A stretch of DNA of 64,000 nt from JASUTC01 sp964604305 (GTDB lineage Bacteria; Thermotogota; Thermotogae; MWEM01): positions 1 to 64,000 of the forward strand of contig CAZRYM010000002.1 of assembly GCA_964604305.1 (NCBI GenBank), given 5' to 3'. Below are positions 52,068-59,556 of this stretch, in pieces (the first letter of the stretch is position 1; the number at the start of each line of letters is the position of its first letter). The translations under genes were made by a program, and so were the position numbers. Under the pieces are notes generated by a model. It was given only the letters and a program-made list of their open reading frames with translations, was not told where the DNA came from and ran no database searches.

Positions 52068-53144
52068 ATGAAAAAAGCATTAATCGTACTCTTATTAACT
52101 GTGTTTGTAGTGAGTGTTTTTTCGGCACCAAGGGTTCTTAACCTCATCAATGGAACGCTGGGAGACAAATCATTCTTTGATTCAGCTGAACGCGGGATGG
52201 TGATGGTTCAAGAAAAACTTGGACTTGAGACAAAGACCATTGAAATGGGTTATAACCCCTCAGAATGGAAACCAACTCTTGAGGACATGTCAGACTCGGG
52301 TATGTATGATCTGATAGTTGTTGGAACATGGCAAATGGTCGATACACTTGCTGAGATTGCTCCCTATTATCCTGAAATTACCTACATCATCTATGATACT
52401 GACATGCCATTTGACAACGGAAATCTCGATAACGTTTATGCCATGACGTACAAACAGAATGAAGGTTCATTCCTTGCCGGTGCTCTTGCAGCAATGGTAT
52501 CAAAAGATACCGAATTGGCATACAGTAATTCTGATAACAAAATTATCGGATTGCTTGGAGGAATGGATATTGCCGTTATCAATGACTTTCTAGTGGGATA
52601 TATTGAAGGTGCTCAGTATGTTGATCCGGAAATGAGGGTCACAACTTCTTATGTAGGTGCCTGGAATGACCCTGCAAAGGGAAAAGAATTCACTTTGGCC
52701 ATGTACAGGCAAGGAGCAGATGTTGTCTTTGCAGTTGCGGGTGAAACTGGAAATGGCGTACTTGAAGCTGCTAAAGAAATGGATAGATGGTCAATTGGAG
52801 TCGATTCAGATATGCAATTAATCTATGAAGAGAAGGATATGGCCATTGTCAACCACATGCTGACATCCATGCTCAAGAATGTTGACCAGTCAGTTTACAG
52901 AGCAGTAGAGATGTATCTGAACGATGAGCTTCCTCTGGGTACAACCGAAGCTTTGGGATTAAAAGAAAACTCAGTTGGACTTGCCAAAAATCAATATTTT
53001 GACAAATTCCTTCAAGAGAATCCTGAAATCGCAGAAAGGCTTGACGAGATAGAAAAAATGATTCTCGATGGAAAGATTTCTGTTTCTTCAGCTTTTGGAA
53101 TGACTAATGAACAGCTCAATGCCGTAAGGGATGCAGCTAAATAA
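52068..53144 (+). CDS. BMP-family nucleoside-binding protein of the ABC transporter
   Basis: This is the 358-residue extracytoplasmic binding protein related to PnrA/BmpA/NupN. The signal peptide is of the ordinary type (cut near FSA-PRVL, residue 20) with no lipobox cysteine, so it is probably a soluble periplasmic/toga-space protein. The family start LINGTLGDKSFFDSAERGM and the GVDSD ligand loop are present. A strong ribosome site (AGGAGGTG) and a hairpin just after the stop fit high expression relative to the transporter genes. Confidence 0.9.
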   Translation: MKKALIVLLLTVFVVSVFSAPRVLNLINGTLGDKSFFDSAERGMVMVQEKLGLETKTIEMGYNPSEWKPTLEDMSDSGMYDLIVVGTWQMVDTLAEIAPYYPEITYIIYDTDMPFDNGNLDNVYAMTYKQNEGSFLAGALAAMVSKDTELAYSNSDNKIIGLLGGMDIAVINDFLVGYIEGAQYVDPEMRVTTSYVGAWNDPAKGKEFTLAMYRQGADVVFAVAGETGNGVLEAAKEMDRWSIGVDSDMQLIYEEKDMAIVNHMLTSMLKNVDQSVYRAVEMYLNDELPLGTTEALGLKENSVGLAKNQYFDKFLQENPEIAERLDEIEKMILDGKISVSSAFGMTNEQLNAVRDAAK

Positions 53145-53160
53145 ATTTTTTATATTCTTA

Positions 53161-53192
53161 AAATAGGCTTCCCGGGGGGAGCCTATTTTTTA
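53161..53192 (+). terminator. Intra-operon terminator/attenuator after the binding protein
   Basis: AAATAGGCT and AGCCTATTT form a 9-bp stem around a GC-rich loop, followed by a T-run. It lies 16 bases before the ATPase start. Partial read-through would give more binding protein than transporter. Confidence 0.8.
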
Positions 53193-53207
53193 TCAAGGAG
53201 TGATTTA

Positions 53208-54758
53208 ATGGAAGAAAATTGTATCCTTGAAATGAAAGATATCTGGAAGATTTATCCTAACGGTGTTGTTGCGAACAAAGCAATGAATCTGAAGGTTAAC
53301 AAGGGTGAAATACACGCGCTTCTTGGAGAAAATGGTGCCGGTAAATCGACCTTGATGAAGATTTTATTTGGTATCGAACAACCCACTAAAGGAGAGATTA
53401 TCTATGAGGGTCAAAATGTGGATATTTCTTCGCCCGGCAAAGCGATTGAACTCGGAATAGGCATGGTTCATCAGCATTTTATGCTGGTTCCCTCCCTGAC
53501 CGTTGCTGAGAATATTATCCTGGGGATGGAACCCAAGAAAGGACTCTCAATAGATATAGAACAGGCATATCATTTTGTTCAGCATCAATCAGATGTTTTT
53601 GGGCTTCCCGTCCCTTCAAAAGAAAAAGTTAAGGACATATCGGTGGGGATGAAGCAACGGGTCGAAATCATTAAAACTTTGGTCAGAGGGGCCAATCTCA
53701 TCATACTTGACGAGCCAACTGCGGTCTTGACACCTCAAGAAATGGTTGATTTGTTCAAAGCTTTGAAGAATCTTACTGAAAAGGGGAAGACGATCATCTT
53801 CATCACCCATAACCTCAATGAGGTTAAAGAAATCGCCAACAGAATTACGGTAACTAGAAGAGGTAGGGTGGTTGGAACAGCAGAAGTTAAGGATATTTCT
53901 GAAATAGAAATGTCAAAAATGATGGTTGGAAGAGATGTGGATATTAGAATTGATAAAGAACCTGCTAAAACAGGTGAAAAACTTATGGAAATTAACGATC
54001 TGGAGTTCACAAGGGCTGATGGAGTCAAATCACTTAATGGAATTTCTTTTTCATTACGAGAAGGGGAAATCCTTGGAGTAGCAGGAGTTGAAGGTAATGG
54101 TCAGACTGAATTGGTACAAATCATTACCGGGATTATACCAAGGGAAAGCGGGCGAATAAGGTTAAATGCTGTTGATCTTCCCGGTAAGACTAATCCGGGA
54201 TTTTGCAGAAATGCGGGATTAAGTCATATTCCCTCTGATAGAATGGAAAGGGGAGTTGCTTCTGATTCCACCATAGCAGAAAATATCATCAGTGATAGGT
54301 TTAAAAAACAACCCTTTTCGAACAAAGGCGTTCTTAGTTGGAGGGAAATTCATCGCTTTGGAGAAGAAATGGTCAAGGAATTTGATATTCGAACAGACAG
54401 CGCAAAGACTGAAATTAAAATGCTATCAGGTGGGAATATTCAAAAAGTGGTTGTAGCAAGGGAGTTTACCGCCCATTCGAAGATCACCATTGCAGATCAG
54501 CCTACAAGAGGAATCGATATTGCAGCGGCGGATTTTATCAGAAGAAGGCTTGTAAAGGAAAGAGAAAATAATCTTGGAGTTTTGCTTGTTTCGGCCGATC
54601 TCACCGAACTTTTAGAAGTGGCAGACAGAATCATCGTGTTGTATAAAGGGGAAACTGTTGCTCATTTTAAAGATATCAAAAAAATTAATGAAACCGTATT
54701 AGGGGAATATATGTTGGGAATCAAAAGAATGTCTAATGAAGAAATGGGTGATTTGTAA
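53208..54758 (+). CDS. Nucleoside ABC transporter ATPase (NupO/YufO-like)
   Basis: A 516-residue ATPase with two tandem nucleotide-binding domains. The first has GENGAGKSTLMK near 40, a signature reading DISVGMKQRVEI and LDEPTAVLTP. The second has GVEGNGQTELVQ near 295, signature MLSGGNIQKVVVARE and ADQPTRGIDI, in which the usual DEPT is changed as in other transporters of this type. It is fused in one chain like sugar and nucleoside importers. The stop overlaps the permease start by one base. Confidence 0.93.
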   Translation: MEENCILEMKDIWKIYPNGVVANKAMNLKVNKGEIHALLGENGAGKSTLMKILFGIEQPTKGEIIYEGQNVDISSPGKAIELGIGMVHQHFMLVPSLTVAENIILGMEPKKGLSIDIEQAYHFVQHQSDVFGLPVPSKEKVKDISVGMKQRVEIIKTLVRGANLIILDEPTAVLTPQEMVDLFKALKNLTEKGKTIIFITHNLNEVKEIANRITVTRRGRVVGTAEVKDISEIEMSKMMVGRDVDIRIDKEPAKTGEKLMEINDLEFTRADGVKSLNGISFSLREGEILGVAGVEGNGQTELVQIITGIIPRESGRIRLNAVDLPGKTNPGFCRNAGLSHIPSDRMERGVASDSTIAENIISDRFKKQPFSNKGVLSWREIHRFGEEMVKEFDIRTDSAKTEIKMLSGGNIQKVVVAREFTAHSKITIADQPTRGIDIAAADFIRRRLVKERENNLGVLLVSADLTELLEVADRIIVLYKGETVAHFKDIKKINETVLGEYMLGIKRMSNEEMGDL

Positions 54759-55918
54759 TGAAGGCTGACAAGCGCTTTACTTTATATAGAATCGGAATTT
54801 CTGTAGGAATTGCTCTGCTCATTGGATATATTATTGTATTCGTTTCAAGTGTTCCTTCCACAAATATCTCTTTCTTGAAAAAAATGAAAGAGGCGTTTGA
54901 CAGCGCAAACGAAGCGTATAAATACTTCCTTACCGGTGCGTTGGTTCGTTGGCGTTCTACCGGTGCCGCTTTTAATCAAAGCGGTTTTATTCAATGGATT
55001 AATGAGGCAGTCCCAATTATAATAACCGGTCTTGCTGTTTCTATGGTATTTACTGCAAAACAATTTAATATCGGTGCAGAAGGCCAGATGTTCCTTGGTG
55101 CAGCAGTTGCAACTGCTGTAGCGATTTATTTTCCGGGAATCCCGTTTATCTCAACTTTGTTTGTCATCCTTACTGCGATGGCTGTTGGTGCCGGATTTGC
55201 ATCTATTCCCGGTTATATGAAAGCCAGATTAAAAGCTTCGGAGCTTGTCACTTCACTTATGCTAAATTATGTTGCCTTTTTTATGGGATTGTTTATCATT
55301 AAAACCTTTCTGAGAGATACGGAAGCGGGGTCCCTTGTATCCCTTCAGTTCCAGGAGCAGGCCATGCTGCCATTGTTAAACGAAAGGTACAGATGGCATA
55401 TCGGAATCTTTTTTGCATTGGGGATGACCCTTCTTGTGTGGTTCATCATGAAAAAGACAACATGGGGGTACAAGGTCAAACTGATAGGTGATAACCTGAA
55501 ATTTGCCGAATATTCCGGTATTAATTCATCGAAGATGATTTTACAGGTTCAAGTGGCTGCAGGTGCTGTTGCAGGATCTGCAGGTATCGTCGAACTACTC
55601 GGTTATCACGGCCGTTTCTTATGGTTATATTCTCCGGGTTATGGTTGGGACGGTATCATAATTGCCACATTGGCAAGGAACAACCCTCTTTTTGTGCCAC
55701 TGGCTGCATTATTTCTTTCTTATATTCGGGTGGGAGCAAAAATTATGGGAAGATACACCAGCATAGCTCCTGAAATTGTCGCAATTTTACAGGCTGTGAT
55801 TATCTTATTGGTAACTGCCGAAGCGTTCTTGGCAAAATGGAAACAGAGGTCCGTTAATAAAGAGGCCACAAAGAACGAGAACAGCATTACTGGAGTACAA
55901 GTAGGTGAGGCAAAATGA
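54758..55918 (+). CDS. Nucleoside ABC transporter permease 1 (NupP/YufP-like)
   Basis: A 386-residue BPD_transp_2-family permease with about nine or ten membrane helices. The conserved core QFNIGAEGQMFLGA is near residue 100 and the coupling region KLIGDNLKFAEYSGI near 240. A long first periplasmic loop (about 30-75, SFLKKMKEAFDSANEAYK) and a polar tail are seen. It starts at ATG 54758, sharing one base with the ATPase stop, and overlaps permease 2 by 4 bases. Confidence 0.92.
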   Translation: MKADKRFTLYRIGISVGIALLIGYIIVFVSSVPSTNISFLKKMKEAFDSANEAYKYFLTGALVRWRSTGAAFNQSGFIQWINEAVPIIITGLAVSMVFTAKQFNIGAEGQMFLGAAVATAVAIYFPGIPFISTLFVILTAMAVGAGFASIPGYMKARLKASELVTSLMLNYVAFFMGLFIIKTFLRDTEAGSLVSLQFQEQAMLPLLNERYRWHIGIFFALGMTLLVWFIMKKTTWGYKVKLIGDNLKFAEYSGINSSKMILQVQVAAGAVAGSAGIVELLGYHGRFLWLYSPGYGWDGIIIATLARNNPLFVPLAALFLSYIRVGAKIMGRYTSIAPEIVAILQAVIILLVTAEAFLAKWKQRSVNKEATKNENSITGVQVGEAK

Positions 55919-56868
55919 ATGAAATGCTTCAAGGTATATTATCATGGGATTTTATTGCAGCAGGTATAAGAGTTACAACGCCGATTCTTCTTGCTGCGTT
56001 AGGTGCTTTAATAGCTGAATCTGCCGGCACACCAAACATCGCCCTTGAAGGCATCATGCTGATCTCAGCCTTTATAGGGGTAATTGTCAGCGGATTTACA
56101 GGAAGTTTATGGCTCGCCATCATCTTTGGGGTAATCGTGGGAACGATGATGGCTGCAGTTTTGGCGTATTTTGCTTTAAAACTGAAGACAGATATTATTT
56201 TAGCGGCTATTGCGTTGAATATCTTCGCCAGTGGGGGAACGATCTTTTTCCTTGCCATGCTCACCGGTGATAAAGGCTCATCAGCTTCGGTTAATTCATT
56301 GCTTATTCCCAATCTGACTATTCCGCTGATCGATAAGATTCCCATACTTGGTGATATTCTCAGCGGACATCATTCCATTACTTATGTAGCAATTATTCTG
56401 ATCTTCGTAGTTCAGTATATAATGTACAAGACACCGTTGGGTTTGAGAATCAGAGCAGTGGGAGAAAATCCGGATGCCGCAGAATCAGTAGGTATATCAG
56501 TAATTAAGACAAGATTTATTGCCTTAATGCTAAGTGGATTTTTGGCCAGTTTAGGTGGTTTATTTCTTTCAATGGGTTACGTTTCATGGTTTGCCAGAGA
56601 TATGACTGCGGGGCGAGGGTGGATAGCATTGGCTGCCCAAGCGCTGGGTGGATTAAATGCCTTTGGCGTAGCTGCCGGGTCTTTCCTTTTTGGATTTACT
56701 GAAGCTGCCTCCTACTCATTGCAAATATTTGATATTCCCTATGAATTCACACAATCACTGCCGTTTATCATTACGATTGTTGTGTTGGGGATTTACGCTT
56801 GGCGAAAAGTCAAGGCATCGGGAAAGCTGAATGTGTCAAATAGTTCAATCGGTCCTACTGAAAAATAA
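55915..56868 (+). CDS. Nucleoside ABC transporter permease 2 (NupQ/YufQ-like)
   Basis: The 317-residue second permease has the family core SAGTPNIALEGIMLISAF near residue 40 and coupling helix LGLRIRAVGENPDAAESVGI near 180. It has about eight membrane helices. Overlap with permease 1 (ATGA) indicates coupled translation of the heterodimer. A terminator follows, ending the uptake operon. Confidence 0.92.
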   Translation: MNEMLQGILSWDFIAAGIRVTTPILLAALGALIAESAGTPNIALEGIMLISAFIGVIVSGFTGSLWLAIIFGVIVGTMMAAVLAYFALKLKTDIILAAIALNIFASGGTIFFLAMLTGDKGSSASVNSLLIPNLTIPLIDKIPILGDILSGHHSITYVAIILIFVVQYIMYKTPLGLRIRAVGENPDAAESVGISVIKTRFIALMLSGFLASLGGLFLSMGYVSWFARDMTAGRGWIALAAQALGGLNAFGVAAGSFLFGFTEAASYSLQIFDIPYEFTQSLPFIITIVVLGIYAWRKVKASGKLNVSNSSIGPTEK

Positions 56869-56890
56869 ACAACTGCTTAATGTAAAACAT

Positions 56891-56931
56891 AAAGCCGGTT
56901 ATTGAGAAGAAATCTAATAACCGGTTTTTTT
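56891..56931 (+). terminator. Terminator of the nucleoside operon
   Basis: AAAGCCGGTTATT pairs with AATAACCGGTTT (one G-T pair) around a 12-base loop and runs into T7. It abuts the stop of the convergent DUF39 gene. Confidence 0.8.
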
Positions 56932-58063
56932 ATTCCTCTAAAGGAGTACATTTTCCGTAAATCGGTAATGATTTTACCGGTTGTGTCAATTCAAAGGTTC
57001 CTGCTTCAATTTGCTTTTTTAATATTTCAGTTATTTTATATGCGTCACGAATCTTGGACATGGTCCTTGAAACCGGCTTCTTGCCTGATAATTGTATGTT
57101 GTTGTTGTGCAATTGATCATATGTTACCGTTCCAATCGTTTCTCCTGTTGCAAAATCGTGTACTTGCGTAATAATATCTTTATTTCTTATCGAAAGTGCA
57201 TGGGCTATATCGGAGTTTAGGACCGGGATTGGGATACCGATTGAGATGTAAAGGCTCACACCGTACCCTTTGATATATAAGGGGGCGATAAACTCAGGTT
57301 TCACTTGTCGGAGATCGGCTGAGATGGCTAAAGTAGCTGAAGGAGCAATGGGTAAATGAGTTTTCTCGTCCCTCTTTGCATAAGCATTATACTGAGTGCC
57401 TTCCCAGCTGATAAATCCTTCTCCACCACAAAAAAAGATTCGGGTTCCAATACCGATTGTTTGTAAATAGGGATCGTTCATCAAAGGAGATATGTCTCCG
57501 GCTCCTGCAAAATTAACACTGCCCACGTTTGGTAAAAGGCTGCCCATGTATGTTTTAAGTTCTATCTCTGATGAATTGCAAGCTGCATTGTAATTTTGGT
57601 AACAATTTCTGGGATTGAAAAAATACACTTGGTTTAAATCATCAATTGTAATTTCCTTTGAAAAATGACTTTTTGGATAACAATCTGTAGAGGTTCCATC
57701 TGCTTTAAAAGAGATAGACTTGCCTTTAACCAGTTTATCTATCACATGTGCACCACCATAAGTGCTATTGGAAACGCTTTCCTGAGTAGCACCCAGATAA
57801 AAGTCAGCACAAGCGATGCCACCATAAGCTTGAACATCATCCAAAAAGACTTCTTGCATTTTCATATGAGGATTAGTGTGACCCGTGTTAATAAAAACAC
57901 CTGATGAACACATGGGACTGTAGGTTGCTGTTGTGACAACGTCGCATTTTTCTGCCAAACTCTTTGTCCCTTCTTCTTCAGCCAATTCCTTGGCTTGTGA
58001 AGCAGTGAGAATTAACGCCTTATTTTCTTTTATTTTTTTGTTGATTTCATCTATGCTTTTCAT
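56930..58063 (-). CDS. DUF39 protein, probable aspartate-semialdehyde sulfurtransferase (homocysteine biosynthesis)
   Basis: The 377-residue protein belongs to COG1900/DUF39. The archaeal member MA1821 makes homocysteine from aspartate semialdehyde and a sulphur donor. The conserved cysteine is in TYSPMCSSGVF near residue 50. GGIACADFYLGAT, NFAGAGDISPLMNDP and FFCGGEGFISWEGTQ are family blocks. The C-terminal CBS domains of MA1821 are absent, and no NIL-ferredoxin gene is adjacent. ATG 58063 is chosen from GAGGAG at the right distance. It overlaps the aspartokinase end by 17 bases, tying it to the aspartate pathway. Confidence 0.82.
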   Translation of the reverse strand: MKSIDEINKKIKENKALILTASQAKELAEEEGTKSLAEKCDVVTTATYSPMCSSGVFINTGHTNPHMKMQEVFLDDVQAYGGIACADFYLGATQESVSNSTYGGAHVIDKLVKGKSISFKADGTSTDCYPKSHFSKEITIDDLNQVYFFNPRNCYQNYNAACNSSEIELKTYMGSLLPNVGSVNFAGAGDISPLMNDPYLQTIGIGTRIFFCGGEGFISWEGTQYNAYAKRDEKTHLPIAPSATLAISADLRQVKPEFIAPLYIKGYGVSLYISIGIPIPVLNSDIAHALSIRNKDIITQVHDFATGETIGTVTYDQLHNNNIQLSGKKPVSRTMSKIRDAYKITEILKKQIEAGTFELTQPVKSLPIYGKCTPLEE

Positions 58064-59423
58064 TAAAAAACTCCTCATGAATGGATTTTATAGCATCATT
58101 TCTTTGTTGGGCATCTACAATAAAATAGCTTGCAACATCTGATACTCCCATTGAAACAACCTTTGCATTTATCCCTTTACGAGATATGGCATTGAACAAC
58201 TTTGCAGCAATTCCGTGGGTATCGTTCAACCCTTCACCAACTATCGCAATTAGAGAGATATCATCTTTTATCTCCACTTCGTTGACACCATGGACATCAA
58301 GATGCTGCAATAACTTGTAAGCCTTATAGAGATCGGAAGAGGAAAGTAGAATTGAAATAATGGTTTGAGAAGTTAGCACGGACTTGATGTTGATACCTTC
58401 TAATTTCATAGCATTTGTCACATCTGCCAGTATCCCGGGTTTAACTCCTACTCCAGGACCTTTTAGCTTTAGGATCCCAATATCATCTGTGTATGAACAA
58501 CTTTTTACGATATAGCTGGTTTTGACTGATTTAGAAGAAATTATTGTTAAGGGTTTGATATGATCCAAATCACCATCTATATTGAAAAGGTTGAGGGGGA
58601 TATTGTCCGGTTTTAAAGGTTCAAAAGCCCTTGGATGAATGATTTCAGCTCCGAAATAGGATAGTTCTGCAGCCTCAAGATAAGTCATTCTTTTTATGTT
58701 CCTGGCGTTGGGAACGATTTTTGGATCTGCACTTAAAAAACCTTTCACATCTTTCCAAAGATCGATTGACTGAGCTTTAACACACCTGGCGATAGCAGCA
58801 GCTGAATAATCACTGCCTCCCCTGCCGAAAAGATTAACTTTGCCCGATTCTGAAATTCCATAAAAACCGGGAACAATATAGATCAGGTTTTCTTTAAAAA
58901 AGGAAGCAACTTTGCATGAACACCTGTCAAAATCAACACTGGCATTTCCAAACTCCCCATCTGTGAGTAACCCGATATCTTCAGGCGTGGCTTCTTTGCA
59001 TATAATGTTCAACTGATTTAAAATTTTATATAGGGTAAAAGCAGAAAGTCTCTCGCCATAACTAAGAACCGTATCTCTGACGAAATCAGGAGCCTCGCCA
59101 ATGTAGTGGATCCCTAAAAGAAATCTTTTTAATTCTTCTATACGTTTTTCCAGTTCAGAAAACGTAGACTGAAGATCTGAAGACTCCAGGAGATAATCCG
59201 AAAGGATTTCCTTATGTGCCTTTAAAAGTGTTTGCTGTAATTGGTCGATAGAATCAAAATTACGATGAACTTTTTCAACTGTGGTTAAAATGGTATCTGT
59301 CATACCATAAAGTGCTGAAATCACTATAATCAAAGGTTTGTCATAACTTCTGATAACTCTTACCAGCTTTGAAATATCTTCTCTTTTTTTTAGGTTGGAT
59401 CCCCCAAATTTGACTACTTTCAT
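58047..59423 (-). CDS. Aspartokinase
   Basis: Aspartokinase phosphorylates aspartate in the first step toward lysine, threonine and methionine. The N-terminal kinase motif is VVKFGGSNL. GRGGSDYSAAAIA near 210 and DVKGFLSADPK near 235 bind ATP and substrate. Two ACT domains fill about 315-458, suggesting feedback control. It has 458 residues with no homoserine dehydrogenase fusion. It is cotranscribed with the downstream DUF39 gene, which would use the product made after aspartate-semialdehyde dehydrogenase; that gene is not in the window. Confidence 0.93.
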   Translation of the reverse strand: MKVVKFGGSNLKKREDISKLVRVIRSYDKPLIIVISALYGMTDTILTTVEKVHRNFDSIDQLQQTLLKAHKEILSDYLLESSDLQSTFSELEKRIEELKRFLLGIHYIGEAPDFVRDTVLSYGERLSAFTLYKILNQLNIICKEATPEDIGLLTDGEFGNASVDFDRCSCKVASFFKENLIYIVPGFYGISESGKVNLFGRGGSDYSAAAIARCVKAQSIDLWKDVKGFLSADPKIVPNARNIKRMTYLEAAELSYFGAEIIHPRAFEPLKPDNIPLNLFNIDGDLDHIKPLTIISSKSVKTSYIVKSCSYTDDIGILKLKGPGVGVKPGILADVTNAMKLEGINIKSVLTSQTIISILLSSSDLYKAYKLLQHLDVHGVNEVEIKDDISLIAIVGEGLNDTHGIAAKLFNAISRKGINAKVVSMGVSDVASYFIVDAQQRNDAIKSIHEEFFNEKHR

Positions 59424-59556
59424 CGATTGCCTCCATTGTCAGATAAAATCTATAGTATCGCTTTCCTTAAATCATACTAACCAGTATCTTCAAATCAATA
59501 GTTTCAGCTTTAAATTTTTCAAGAGAAATTATACCATTTCAATCAACGGATACGTT

